A stretch of 64,000 bases of DNA, taken from Erythroxylum novogranatense. Its lineage: Eukaryota > Streptophyta > Magnoliopsida > Malpighiales > Erythroxylaceae. Position 1 is the stretch's first letter, and every line of letters begins with the position of its first letter. Made by a program: the position numbers and the translations under genes. The notes under the pieces were generated by a model. The model had not been told where the DNA came from and ran no database searches. It was given only the letters and a program-made list of their open reading frames with translations. This document shows positions 35,813 through 48,800 of this stretch, in pieces. The stretch covers positions 28,772,214-28,836,213 of the forward strand of contig CM057228.1 of assembly GCA_029891385.1 (NCBI GenBank). The letters are read 5' to 3'.

Positions 35813-35939
35813 CTTCGTCACCAACTGCTTCTTGATTCTTGTTTCTGAATTCTTGCTTCTTGAATCTTGTTTCTTAAATCTTAAAAAAACGGTTAATCAG
35901 TTGAGTTCTGTAACTAACTCGAACTGACTCTCGCGTTTT

Positions 35940-36165
35940 CTTTTCAATTCTTCTTCTGCGTCTGTTTTTCTTAGCGCCGGCATCTGTATTTCTTTAATTC
36001 GCGTCTTCGTCTGTTTTTATTTTGTGTCTGCGTCTGCATCTGTATTTCTTTTTTGCATCTGCGTCTGTATTTCTCTTTTGCGTCTGTCTTTCTGTTCGTC
36101 TGCGTTTGTCTTTTTGTTCGTCTGCGTCTGCGTTGCTTCGTCTGTATTGCTTCGTCTGCTTTTGT
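35940..36165. repeat. TCTGCGTCTGTATTTC minisatellite in G's right LTR
   Basis: Same unit family as at 20490-20690 with more copies, which explains most of the length difference between the two LTRs. Confidence 0.8.
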
Positions 36166-36238
36166 TTTTCTTTTATTGTTCTCTTTGTTATTCATCAAAA
36201 TTATATCTAAGTAAAAGTCATTTTGACTTAACAATTTG

Positions 36239-38931
36239 GTCAAACAATATTCTACAAAAGTGTTCCTCTATGTCTTATCTTTCCATTGACACCAAAATCA
36301 CTCAATTTGGTTTATTAATGTAGAAAATATGCCTCAAACATTATCGAGTTATTCATATTCAAAAATAGTGTACTAAGCACAAATTCCATCTAGAAATTCA
36401 ACATCTTATAGGCTGAATCACAATTAGACTTTTTTAGGCAATTTGTAGGCCTATATCTCTAGTTTAATCTAAATTAAGAATAATCTTTTTTGAAATTCTA
36501 CAGATCAAAATATCATCAAAATACTGGAATATGTTTCGTAAAATATCTAATTCATGTTCTTCCAATTGATACCCTTAATTTAATTCGATTAATCTTTTTT
36601 GAGTCAAAACCAAACGCTATAAATTTTTATGGAGAGATAGACAAATGTGTTATGAATCCAATGCTTTAAAAATCAGGTTATTTGGAGGTCGAATGATAAA
36701 GTTATAGCCAAAATAGTGGAACATGTTCAGGCTAGAGGGGGAGGACCTACTTCGCAATTGCAATCGCGACTTCCGCGATCCTTCGGCAGAGTCGCGATCG
36801 CAACTTTGCCTCCTCCTCCCTTTTTTTTTTCTTCTTCACACCTATTTGGTAAAATAGGCATAACTTTTACTACAAATATCATATTAAGGTCATTCCAAAA
36901 TCATTTCGAAGAGGACTTCTAGATCTACATTTTCTATGAAGAACTCGAAAATAATTTTTATCTCTATAAGGTCAAAATTTCAAAATGATGTAGCTGTCCC
37001 AAATGTCCCTCCTATACAATATTACAAAATTATAAAAGTCATATCTCTCTACTCCAATGTCCAAAAATTCCATACTTTATATCAATGGAAAGCTTAAAGA
37101 AAGCTCTACAACTTCCATGAAAACAACTTTATCAAAAACTCTATATCAATATAGAAAACTCATGGAAATTTCATATCAAAATATTTTTAACTCTTTACTT
37201 ACAACATTCAATTCCTCATGCTTAATCTATCATTTCTAATCCAATTCCCATCATTTATCCATTATTCTAACTCCCTTTCAACTCAACATCATCCATAACT
37301 AAATTATATCCCATGATCAATCATAATCACTAATAACAAAACATACACGTATATGTGCATTCATCATCAATTTTCTACACATATTCAACTTCATTTACAC
37401 TTTCATTTCACTTCTAACTATCACCTAGATCCTTCACATTTCAAGAAACCAAATTAATCCCTTTATTTAGTTTTATACTCATTTTACATCATCACAAAAA
37501 CACCCAAAAAGATTCACATTATTTCATCAAGAAAAACATAACAAAAATCCAATATGTATCCAGTTTTTCTGCATTTTTTCCCTATACCTAGTATTGAACT
37601 TCAAGTTTAAATTTGGAAACTCCAAATGACAGAATTTAAATTCGATATCTTCATAAAAAATGTAGTCATATGTCTCTAATTTAGTCCAAATCAAAGATCA
37701 TCTCATTTGGGTAACTACTGAATAAATTATGGTTAAACAACATAAGCATATTCAGTGAAAAAAATCACAACTAATATTTCTCCAGCACACTTTATACACC
37801 ATTCACTTTGTCTCTAAACTTTCATCCTTGTTCTTCCCTATTCAGGACACTATACTTGTCTTTTCTCTAACTTCAAATCTCCATCCAATCCATGTCTAAC
37901 AAATCAATGATCCACGTTTTTATCCATCAAAAATAGAACATAACAATATATATTCACAAATCATTTTTTTCCACTTCTTTCTACATCTCTTAATGATTCA
38001 TTCTAACTCTAAATCATCTCTACATCAATTTATGAATCATTAATCATCACATATACAAAAACAAGACATTAACATAAACATTTCATCACTCATGACTCAT
38101 ACATACAAATTTCATGATCAATTCATCAATCTCAAATTGCTCTTCATATTAGTTTCCTTTACAATACCCATAATGATTAAAACATAACTTACTTTATTTA
38201 GTTCCAAGATTCTTCAAAATCACCATTAAACCCTAACTCTTTCATCTCCACCATCATCAACTTTCATGCAGGAATAGGTTGGGTCTTTTAGTGAGAATGA
38301 AGGAAAGAGCAAGGTGGAAGAGTATCATAAAAAATAAGATTTGAAGGATTAAAACTCGAGAAGAAGAGAGCTACGAAAATGATGGAGGGAGCCAAATAAA
38401 ACACCAATAGCTTTTAAGGGAGAAAGCATCGTGGAAGCCAACAAAAAGGGGGAAGGTTTTTAATTTAAAAGGGTAGTGGGTTTAAGGCATTGTTTGGCAA
38501 GTGAGGGTTATCACGTGCCACATGCCCAATTTCTAAAATATTTGATTGGTTCTTTCGTTTAACTAGCCCCATCAATTTCTATTTCTATTCCAATTGTTCC
38601 CTAATTTTCAACGACACTTGATAATAAATCCTAAAGTCATTTGTCAAAATTTTCATTTCCATTGGACAGTAATTTCCACTATCATTTAACAATTGTTTTT
38701 CCACTTGATAATTTTCCTAGCTAAAAGACTCAAAAATTTCCAAAAATTTCTCCAAAAATTCTAAATCAATTTATACACTCCCCAAATCAATTTTCAACAT
38801 GTAAAAACCACATTTCTCAATATACTCACATTCATAAACAATTATACCCAGAAATTGTCGATGAATGCACGTACAATTATTTCATGTGCAAAAATCACAA
38901 TTCACGTGTGTATATATGCTGTCATTATGCA
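36239..38931 (-). repeat. Element F solo LTR, part 2
   Basis: Continuation of F after element G. It holds a small GC-rich patch with GCGATCGC-type motifs (about 36750-36810) and a donor-like GTAAGT on the minus strand (38187-38192). It ends at the ATGCA TSD of E (38927-38931). Otherwise AT-rich, no gene seen. Confidence 0.8.
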
Positions 38932-40740
38932 TGTTGGATCCCGATCTTTTAGTAAAATTTAGAAATATAAAAGGTATAAAGTGATTATTTTTGTACATGT
39001 ATTGTGTTATAGATGAAATGATACTTTGAGAAAATGGATGAGAAAATAATTATTTTGGTTTTGATGACTTTGAAATTTAAGTAGAGTTTTATGAGTTATG
39101 AAATTTAAAGTGAATGAGATGATTGAAATGGAGTAGAAAAGCAAGAAATAAATAGTGAAAGTATGAGATTTTGGAGAATGAAGAAAAGTTTGACTTTTTG
39201 GTCATAGAGAGTTGACTTTTTGATTTAGGCAAAATTTGAGAAATTGATGTTCATGAAACTTGTAGAATATATTGAAAGCTTTCTGTCGCTATAAAGTTTG
39301 ATATTTTTCGATATCAGGATTGAAAGTTATGATCATTCAAAGTTAAGTATTATTTTTCTTTGTTTTGTGAAAATGTTCATAAGTGTACATTTAGGTGTGC
39401 TGTGCTTTGAGGTAAATAATGTACTGATGTGCTCTAAATTGAGTTAAGTGATCTATATGAAAGTTATAGAAGATTTTTCTAGCTTTTCAATGATCTATTA
39501 TATGTTATTTGTGGATGTGAGAATTGGAAGATATGAAATTTTAAGGTTTGGATGTGGTGTAGGTTGACCAATATTCTGGCAGAATCTTTGACTGAAAAAT
39601 TTGCCTAGTTAGAGGTTGAAATTGCTTTTAAGTTCTTCATGAAAGTTTTATATTATGTTTTGATCTTTCCATTGATGTAAAGTATTCAATTTTTGGACCA
39701 TGGAATGTGAAGTTATGATTTTTGGAAGTTTCTGTTATTGTTTAGCATGATTATTAGTGGACAGAATCTTTGATTAGAAATTTGACTTCCTTAAGGCCAA
39801 ATTAGATTTCGAGTTCTTCATGGAAGTTGTAGAGCTTCCTTGGAGCTTTCTCTTGATACTAAATTTGTCAAATTTGGAGTTCTGGACCAAAAGTTATGAA
39901 TTTTGGAAATTTCGGTTATATATATATATATGAAAAATCCTTTGTTTTTGCTATTCTCCTCCCCTAATCCGACCCTTGTCAATCTTTTGTTTATAACTTT
40001 TCCATACGACATCCGATTAATTTAGTTTTTGAATCGTTGGATTTCTAAGACAATTATCTTCATCAGAATGGGAAATTTATAATTTTTCAGATTAAATTGA
40101 AAAAGATTGATTTAATCAAAGTGAGTTGGATATGTTTCTGAACATGGTTCAGTCTTTTGAGAAATTCTTGATCTGTGGAGATCCATTTGAGTTGTTTGTT
40201 ATGGAAAATTAAAATAGAGATATGGGGCTACAAGTCTTATGAAGGAATTGAATTTCAATTTAACCTCTAAGACTTCCAATTTCTGAATGGAAGTCGAGTT
40301 TGGTGTGCAGTCTTGGATTAGAAAAATCTGAAAGTATTGTGGCCATAACTTTTGCTCTAGTAATACAAATGAAGTGATTCTTGATTTGAATTAAACTATA
40401 AAGATAAGAGTACAATTTTTCTGAAGGAAGTGAATTTTAATTCAGTTTCTAAGAATGTCAATTTTTGGATGGAATTAAAGTGCTGGAAAATATTTTAGCA
40501 TATGAATAACCCGAAATGTTTGGAGCGTAACTTTTGACTTAGTGTACCAAATTAAACAATTTTGGTGGCGTTATAAAATTAAGACAATGAGGAACATTTT
40601 TATAGAAGGAAGTTTTGGCAAATTCCTTCAATTTTATGGTAAGAAAAATGTCCTAAAGTAAGCATGAATTGAAATAAAATTCTGGGGCAATTTTGGAAGT
40701 TTACTTAAAGAGATAAGTTATAAGGCATACAAGGAAGGGT
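38932..40740 (+). repeat. Element E solo LTR, part 1
   Basis: Begins TGTTGGATCCCGATCTTTTAG after the TSD ATGCA. Its second part is 43558-47543, ending GATCGGGTTGCAACA, then ATGCA (47544-47548). Joined length is about 5.8 kb, with no interior. The ends form an imperfect inverted repeat of about 16 bp. The terminal motif relates it to the A family, whose LTR has TGTTAGAACCCGATCCCGAG at one end. Confidence 0.85.
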
Positions 40741-41147
40741 TTAATTGTAGCACCCCCTCACCATAGGGTACACACCGAGATGCTCGTGGGTCGTACCGAC
40801 ACATATCCCACAGCAAGGAAGTGCTACCACTCGCAACTATCACTAAATACTCGCATGGCATCAATATAATTAAACCACAATAAGCAAATCATTAAATTTT
40901 AAAACCCCAATTTCATTGCATAATATCAATCCAAAATATAGACAAGTCTATCAGTCCCCTAAAGTCTCAATACAATAACCCAAAAAGGAAACTGATAAAG
41001 ACGTCTATACTAGGTCATCCTCGAAAGTTGCCCCAGCTGACCGACCTGTGTGTCATCGCTTCACTTGTCCAAGAACTCGCACAGCAGGAAAACGTCTATC
41101 TCGGGAGCTAGAAACCTACTAACGCTGCCCTGAAAAATATTAGCAAT

Positions 41148-41200
41148 GTTGGGTGAGTTTGCGAACTCAGTGAGAAACCATCATCGATGGTTCACCCAAC
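41148..41200 (-). other. Conserved three-stem fold in J
   Basis: Same stems and loops as in B, except for one inner spacer base between hairpins. Confidence 0.65.
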
Positions 41201-42399
41201 TCATGCATATACACATAATATATATATCGCATAGTACACTTTAACGCAATTTAGAACACTGTACACAATTTACATATTTATACGATAACATAACTCAAAC
41301 ATATCACTTCGCAATTGTCATACATCACACGCATTCTCAATTTCACTACGCAGTCAGATGCATAATGTATGCAATTTCTCATTTTATGTCATTGTTGTGA
41401 CTGAGCGTTAGCACTTTCCCGATTCGGGCACTTTTCACAATGATCACAATTTCGGCAAGTGGGAGAGCCCTCTGGGTATGCACTACTGCCCACTCACTTT
41501 AGGGATAGGAGAGCCCTCTGGGTATACACTATTTCCCTTTTTGGCCTTAGGCCTATTCACTGATATTCGAGCTTAAAGCTCTGCATACTGAATGCTTCAG
41601 TCACAACTGGTTAATTACCTCTTATAATCATGCCTAACATGCACTAATACTTGCACAGTCACTAACACATATATTATCACTTCACTCACTTGTCACGATC
41701 AGAACACTTACTCGTAATACTTTACACTGATTCATAATCACAAGTATTCACATTAGCAACACATTCAGTACAATCACTCACAATCAGAACACTTACTCAT
41801 ATTTGCAGCACATTTGTATCACTCACATTGACAATTGATTCACACATTCACAGTACATATTATCACACAAAGATCGAGGAACCAACTAGATTACTCACCT
41901 GTAACTTCTGAGCTACTGCCTGGAAGTACCAGCAATGTCCGTGGACTGACGATCCAACGGCGTCTCTATAACAATACAAACGCATTCTCATCACTATATG
42001 CTCAATCAATAAGATTCACTAATGCACATGTCTCACATTTAAAATTATATGATGCATGATCATGATTTCCCAGCGCTTTAGTCCCATTCCGCTATCTCTC
42101 GATTCACAACCAAAATTTACTACTCACTAGGTCAATAACATCCATAAATTTCACAAATCTCTCATTTAAACTCTAATTATACTCCAATTGATAATACATA
42201 ACTCTTAGGTCGCTTAAGGAACCAGAATCAGCTCTTTTTCTATGATTGAGAACTCGCTAATTTAATTTCAAACTCTTATAATTTACCTCACTCAAAGACC
42301 TCTTTCTAGATCATAACAACTCTGAATTACCCCAATTGGAGGTCTACACTAAAAGATATACCCTAAAAACTAATTCAATTTCTCTAAAATTTCTGTCCC

Positions 42400-42640
42400 T
42401 CATGCGACCTCATTACTCTTGCCACGGCGCCTGAAGGGACGCCGCCACGACGATGGAATTTTCGCCATGCAAGTAACACTCCTCTCTCATGCCTCGCCAT
42501 GACGGCGTCACCAACGACTCGTCGCGGCGTGAAATCCATCCACTCGCCGCGACGTCTCCTCCTGCTCGCCGCGGCGAGCACACTTTTTCTCACCGCGGTG
42601 TGCGCTTTCTCAGACGTCGCGACGTGCGGCCCAACTTCGT
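42400..42640. repeat. GC-rich block with CGCCGCGACG / CGCCGCGGCG palindromes in J
   Basis: Irregular units of CTCGCCGCGACG, CCGCGGCGAG and GACGTCGCGACGTG, unlike the surrounding AT-rich LTR. It occupies the same place as the B block but differs in unit sequence. Overlapping short open frames are by-products of its base composition. Confidence 0.8.
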
Positions 42641-43020
42641 CATCTCCGATCGATTCTCACCATTTTTTTTTCTCCATTAAACCTCCATTAACCACATTCA
42701 ACTACCCTATCTAACTCATTTAATACCATAAATGCCATAAATAACCATAAATACAACATTAAAACACAATAAACTTACCAAATCACGGAATCGCACGGTA
42801 ACCCTAAAATCTCCGAAAACTTCTCAAGCTCTCTCACTCACGATAAACTCCTCAATCTAAGCCAACCAACACAACTCCAGGCTTCTAACAACTCTCCAAC
42901 CACAAGGAGAAAGGAAGCAAGCAAACTCTCCAAGGAAAGCAAGATCAACGATACCCACGAGAAGAAGAAGAAGTTTCGTGCCCTAGGAGAAAAATGTCTT
43001 CCTCTTTCAAACATAAGGTC

Positions 43021-43032
43021 TATATATATATA
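43021..43032 (-). promoter_or_regulatory. TATA-like run of J
   Basis: TATATATATATA on the minus strand, about 245 bp upstream of the donor-like GTAAGT at 42778. Confidence 0.45.
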
Positions 43033-43557
43033 GCTGATTTAAACCTATAAATCACAGTCCTCAAATTCATTCAATCTCAGTCTCTAAATTTCAATGGCTC
43101 TTCACAATAATTCTTAAACTCACAAATCTAAATTTTCCAAGTCATTTACCACTCACTTTCGAAACCGGAATCACAATCATCAGTCTTTAAGTCATTTTCT
43201 CGGTCCGAACACATAACTCTAAAAATTCCAGAGAAATTCCCATAATTCCTAAAAAATATAAAACACTCGATCTCATACTCAATTTTTAATTTCCAATTCT
43301 CTAAAATTCAATTCTCACTCTAATTCCACTATTCTACTCAAATTATCCCTAATTTCACTTTAAAATCAAATCTAACTCAATTATCTCAAAATTCACAATT
43401 TAAATGCTGGAACAATCATGAATGCATGTCACTATGTATATGCATGTGCAACATGATCTATCTCAAAAGCCACAAAACACTCGATCACTAAATATGTAAT
43501 CACGACACTACCCGTGCCAATATGCTCATCGCATCGGTAACGAGATGTTACATTAAT

Positions 43558-46500
43558 GGTCTTTTTGCAATCAATTAAAGGCAAATTAAGTGGTTGTCGT
43601 TTAAGAGGTGCAACCCACGAAATTAGAAGGAAAAGAACAAAAGAAGAAAGGAGAAGAGAGCATGTTCGGTGGAGAAGAAGGAAGAAGAAAGGGGAAAATA
43701 GCTAGGGTTTCGGATTTTGTGGGTTTCAAGCAAGGTTTTTTGTTGATTCATGAAGGAAAAGGTGGAGGATGATGAAAGCTTCCTAAGGAACTAAGAAAAA
43801 TCCAAAAATGATGAAGAATGAGGTAAGACTCGAAATTTTAATTTGTGAAATTTGGAAGTTTTTTTGGTTTAGATACCTTGGAAATGGTATGGGTTTGTTA
43901 TTTCTAAGCTCAATTTTGGTGTTTATGCTTTTTTTTATGTGGAATTTGGGTGAATTTGATTTAGGGAATTTTAGCTTGGATGAAGGAAAGAAGTAATGGA
44001 GAAATTGATGCTTGGGATAAAGTTCTAGCATAGAAATGAGGTGGGAATATGTTTATATCTTGAATTATAAGCTACCATTGTGATTTTAAAAAATCAAGAA
44101 GCAAAATGTTTATAAATTAATGTTTATGTTAATGTTTGAAAATTATGATTTTCGAATGATAAAAATTCGTTGATTTTGGAATGATTGGAAAATTTTCTAC
44201 AATTGTTTCGGGCATTTTAATAAAATGATTCAATTGTTACTTTCAAGGGTTTTGAATGATTTGATAAAATGGGAATAATTGCTTGAATTCATTATGTTTG
44301 AAGCATTTGTTACTTATGAAAAGTGATACATTGGTTCATTTATTTATTTATAAATGTTTTTTATAAATTATCAAAAGTAATGCTCACTTTGTTTATGAAT
44401 TGAATATGATTTTGAATTGTTATGAAATTGATTGATGAAATGTGGTTTGCTATATTACATGTGTATGGAAAGTTGCTATATGAAAGTATGTGCATTTGTG
44501 AAGGTTAATGTGTCTAGTATGACACAATATGAAAAAAAAAGTAAGTTTTTAAAATGTGTTGTTTTATAGTTTGAAAATGACAAAAAGAATAAGTGTGTGA
44601 TTGCCATCATTTTGAGTTAATTGTTGGGATTGTATGGATTGGTTGATGATTCAGGAGATTGAAAATTGTGTAGATTGAAGTTTTTGTGCAAGTACTTGAG
44701 TTTGGATTGAAAGATTGAAGTTTTTGACTAGTTGATTTTTAGGGGAGGTGCTGTCAAATTTTTGTAAAAATTTGACAGAAACTTTGCTTGTATTTTTTAC
44801 CCTCTTAGTGGTTGAATTGGATTGGGAGGTCTTCTTGAAGATTGTAGAACATGTTTAGAGCTTTCCAATGGTATATAATTTGTCACGTTTGGACTTAGTA
44901 TGAAGAAGTTATAAGGTTTGAAAGACTACAGTTGCTGTTGATAAGCGTTATGTTTATGCAGTATCTTTGGAAGGGTTTTTCACCTCCTTAGAGCCTGTTT
45001 TGATTTTTGCATTCTTCATAAAAGTTGTATATTGTCTTTTACTCTTTCCATTGATGCATCATATGCAATTTTTGGAGTTAGGAATAAAAAGTTATGAGAT
45101 TGGGAAAATTTCAGTTACTGTTCATTTGGTCAATTTTACTGTTTCATTGGTTATTATATGAGCAGTACCTTTGAGTGACTTTTTATCTCTTTTAATGACT
45201 GAATTGACTTTGACACCCTTCATGAAAGTTGTAAATCATCTTTTTACCCTTTCCATTGAGGTATGATATGCAATTTTTGGAGTTAAGAATAAGAAGTTAT
45301 AAGGTTTGGAAGATTTCAGTTACTGTTTGAAGTGTCATCTTATAGGTAGTATCTTTGGAAGGGTTTTTCATCTTTTTAGAGCCTTCATTGATTTTTTCAT
45401 CCTTCATAAAAGATGTAGATTGTCTTTTACCTTTCCATTGAGGTATGATATGCAATCTTTGGAGTTAAGAATAAGAAGTTATAAGGTTTGTAAGATTTCA
45501 GTTACTGTTTGAAGTTTCATCTTATAGGCAGATTTGAATGATTAAATTCATTGCTTTTGGAATGATTTTAAGAAATTGCAAGACTTATGAAATTAATTGA
45601 TTTCAAATTATTCGAATAATTTGTTAATGTCACTATGATTTAAGAAATTGTAATGATTGATGATTTTATTGTTATTGAAGAAAAGGTGAACTTACTACAT
45701 GCATATTGGATGATGAATGTGCATTATGAATTAGGTTGTGTTCGAATTATGAATTTAAGAAATTGCTATAATTTATGCATTTCTTTGTGTTTGGATGAAT
45801 TAAGATTTTTGATATGTGAAATTGTATAATATGATGTTCGATTATGACATGACATGAAAAATCAAGTTTTTGAAATGTGCCTTCGGGCAATTCGAATTTC
45901 AAGTGTGATTGTGTTATGTAGGTTTGATTAGATCCCATAAGTTTGAGTCAGTGCACTGTCTCATTTTTTTAAAGGCTTCTCCCGCCTGCCTGCTAGTGGC
46001 ACTGGAGCTCTGATTTCAGACTCCCATAAGTCACGGCTACGCTAGATCGCTATCGGGAAAGTGTAGTACGTTCTGTTCACGGCTGTACAGGACCGCTATG
46101 CGAGAATGTGCAATACGTTTCCGTTTTGGACCGACCCAAACCGTTTTGATGTGTTATGTGTTTTTTATTTTGCTTGTGATTGCATTCATGTGTTAAATTT
46201 TGTTCGTGATTTTTGAAGAATTTAAAGTTTTTGATAAATGATTATTTGCAAATTTTCTGTCGTGAAATTATTTGAAATTGTTTATGAATGATTTGAAAAG
46301 TAAAAAAAAAGCTTCTGATGAATTTTTCATATTGTGAGATTTTTATAAAATGGAAAAGGTTTAGAAAATGATTTTGCTTATGTTTCAATTTATAAACATG
46401 TTATCCACGAGCAATAAGCTCACCCCCTTCATTCCCATCCACAAGTGATGAGAAGAATATTGGGTGAAAGAAAATGAAGGTTTCCGTTAGTATGTGTTCA

Positions 46501-47543
46501 TATTGTATTATTGTTAAGTTAGATGGTTGCTGAGAAATTTAGAATTGTTGTGTATTGTTCACTTTGGATTATAGTTATTGGTATTGTATGTGGCTTGAAA
46601 CGCCATAAAGGTTTTATAAACGTTTAATTCATGATGGTATTGAGTTATGAAATTGTATATGGATATAGTATATCAATTTGTATATTGAAATGTGAAAGAA
46701 TGTGAATTGGATTGACTGATGAAATGGTATTATTGGAGTGTTAGGTATAGATCTGTGTTTGTGTATGCTGGGATTCCGGACGGGAGGTCTGATGAATTTG
46801 ATGATTGTGTGATTGGGCTGGCATATAAAAGTGTCTTTAAACCTTTTTTAGATTTTTGGGTTAATGAAATACAGCCGTTATGATGCCAAAATTTTTATGG
46901 CAATGAAAGAATAAGAATAAGAATAAGTTTTGTTAAAGATGAGATTGAGGAATTACATGATTAAGAAGAATTATATGAATTGAGTTTTGATTGAGGTTAA
47001 ATTTCCAAAGGGGAAATTATATTCTTTTGATTTGTATAAGATTGAATATAGATGAATTAAATGAAAGAAATGAAAAAGAAAGAAAGAAAAAAATTTATAC
47101 CGGATTGGATTAGTTTAGTCTTATGGTTTCCAATGCGATGTTTTCTAAAGAGTATGTTTTCGGATGTCGGATCTGTTTTCACTTTGTCTCCGCTTTATGA
47201 TTCGATTCGATTCGATTCGTGATTTCATTCGTTTTCGATTTCATTTCCGCATTTTGTTATCCGATTTTTTGATTTAATCCGCTTTTGATTTGTTTCCGTT
47301 TTATAATTTATAATTTGATTGATCCGTTTGATTGTTTCGATTTCAATGCCATTCGTTTCGCTTTTGATTACTTTCGTTTTGCTTCGATCCTTTCACTTTG
47401 GGTTTCGTTTTGATTCCGATTCGTTTTTCGTTCTTTCGCTTTGTCCGCCTTTCGTTTCTGTTTTTGATTCGTTTCCGCGCTTTGTTTCTCGTTCCGGCTT
47501 TCGTTTTCCGGTTAGGGTCCGGTCCCGAGATCGGGTTGCAACA
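43558..47543 (+). repeat. Element E solo LTR, part 2
   Basis: Continuation of E after J. It includes a purine-rich leader-like stretch (43610-43820) followed by GAG|GTAAGACTC (43823-43828), a donor-like site. Near 46430 a pyrimidine run with CATCCACAAG sits where A has its acceptor-like site. Degenerate repeats of a phrase with TTGGAGTTAAGAATAAGAAG recur three times (about 45070-45500). The open frame 47319-47672 on the plus strand spans the LTR end and is not a gene. Confidence 0.8.
45060..45500 (+). repeat. Three diverged tandem units in E's LTR
   Basis: A roughly 180-bp unit containing CCATTGATGCATCATATGCA or CCATTGAGGTATGATATGCA, then TTTTTGGAGTTA.GAATAA.AAGTTAT and TTCAGTTACTGTT, occurs about three times with drift. 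Confidence 0.7.
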
Positions 47544-47548
47544 ATGCA

Positions 47549-47640
47549 TGAGTATGAAATGCATTTTCTAAATCTCTCTTTGATCTCACATGTACCAAAT
47601 TTTAGGGTTCTAACTCTTAATATGAGAACGGGATGTTACA
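47549..47640 (-). repeat. Element F solo LTR, part 3 (terminal 92 bp)
   Basis: Begins just after E's right TSD and ends GAACGGGATGTTACA. TTAAG follows at 47641-47645, matching 18278-18282. This fixes F as one LTR split into three parts. Confidence 0.85.
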
Positions 47641-47645
47641 TTAAG

Positions 47646-48110
47646 AAAAGGACTCAAGAATACATAAAATAAGCAAATAAGGGGAGAAAATAAGAAATAT
47701 TTGAACATGAAGATTATGCTTGGTTACACTTAAGAAAAGAAAGGTCTCGAAGAAAACATAATTTATAACTAAGAGTAGACGAACCTTTTCAAGTTATAGA
47801 AAAAGCAAATAATAATATGGTTCTTATACCACTTTTAATATTATTCCTTTTCACTTTATAGATAAAGATGTTGATTTGCTGACAATTTTTTAAGCAAAGA
47901 ATAGGAATCAAGCACCTATTCTTACTACACAAGCTTATAAGTAAGGAAGTCATAAAGAAAAGTTGAGATAGATCTCAAATAGTTCAAATCAAGTGTTAAA
48001 AATTATTGGAGATTTATTAAAGAATATTGGAGGACCACTGACAGTGAGTAAAACAAAGAAATCCAAAGAAACTCTCAATGAATTTTGGTGGATCTCTATA
48101 TGAAAAATGA
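47646..48110 (+). pseudogene. Element H: integrase C-terminal remnant
   Basis: Plus-strand translation gives KRTQEYIK, ANKGRK, then HLRKERSRRK and LRVDEPFQVIEKANNN. This is the gypsy integrase tail region (the usual HLRKERFP...GPFQVIERINDNAYK pattern), then a GGPLTVSKTKKSKETL-like end typical of pol termini in this group. Several stops interrupt it. It continues the integrase fragment ending at 18282. Confidence 0.72.
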
Positions 48111-48800
48111 ATGTTTCTACTTCATGAGACTAAATTCAAGCCAATAAAATTCAAACAAAAGAGTTAGTTAGAAAAAGGGCAAACAAAATGTAACTAGTGT
48201 CGATGTCATATTGATGTCTAGCACCAGTCTTGCACTAGCTTTATAGATTAGATGAATAGAAGTAAACTAACACTAAAGTGGTTCTTATGACCATCACTAG
48301 AATCATCTTTAATAAGCATTCTTAGAGTTTCATAAGCTAATTGACATTAGCGTAAAAACCAATTTACATCGAACTCACGAATCTAGATGTTTTAGTTTTC
48401 ATATTGCATAATTTTGTGTAGTTAAGGTTGGACTTTTTTCTAAATTTAGTTAGTTGTTTCGTAATTAGGTTAAGATAAGAATGTTAGTACTCCAGTTCCT
48501 ACGTATTTGATGCTATAAAAGACCATTTTATTGATGTAATTAGGGAAATGGTATTATTGATTAATTAAAACATTAAGAGAGATTTTTTTTCTTCTTAATT
48601 AAAGAAACTCTTGTTTTAAGCTCTTTAAGATCTTATAATCTTATTTAGCTTGATAGTGGTAATCAACTTTAGAATCTTATGATTTTCACCCCATCTTTTC
48701 TATGAGTATATGGTTTAAATGAAACTTGTCTTGATAGAATGATCCTTCGTCTTTTTTCATATTATTGATACTAACTAGTCATCTTAGTGCAGTTTGTATC
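48111..48800 (+). repeat. Probable LTR remnant of element H
   Basis: After the pol end a purine-rich AGAAAAAGGGCAAACAAAA abuts TGTAACTAGTG at 48189, as a PPT-LTR boundary would. A TATA-like TATAAAAGA occurs at 48514-48522. The right end of the LTR and its TSD cannot be identified. Confidence 0.4.

Larger units (their letters stand above)
19813..36233 (-). mobile_element. Element G: Ty1/copia retrotransposon (SIRE-like) with nested insertions
   Basis: Two LTRs (19813-20758 and 35260-36233) are flanked by ATTTG (19808-19812 and 36234-36238). Minus-strand order is gag, protease, integrase, RT, RNase H, then an extra ORF. Integrase before RT is diagnostic for copia. The long gag with a coiled coil after the zinc knuckle and the extra downstream ORF fit the SIRE/Maximus lineage, which is inference. 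It carries truncated gypsy element B and solo LTR I. Lesions include a gag stop, an integrase core deletion, RT stops and frame shifts. It is not autonomous. Confidence 0.92.
35260..36233 (-). repeat. Element G: 5' LTR (974 bp)
   Basis: Starts TGAAGTGAATCACAC and ends TTTTGACTTAACA, then the TSD ATTTG. It carries the promoter (TATA at 35801-35812) and the GCGTCTG-rich minisatellite (about 35940-36165). Confidence 0.93.
40746..43552 (-). mobile_element. Element J: solo LTR of the B/C family inside E (2807 bp)
   Basis: TGTAGCACCCCCTCACC to GAGATGTTACA with perfect TSD TTAAT (40741-40745 and 43553-43557). It contains every landmark of the B LTR: TATA-like run (43021-43032), donor-like GTAAGT (42773-42778), GC-rich palindromic block (42400-42640), fold (41148-41200) and acceptor-like CAG (41130-41132). 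No coding sequence. Confidence 0.92.

Noticed and set aside
47319..47672. 117-codon open frame
   Set aside because: Crosses the end of LTR E, the end of LTR F and the start of the H remnant, so it cannot be an ancestral gene. Its Phe/Ser/Arg content comes from the TTCGTTTTC-like LTR tract.
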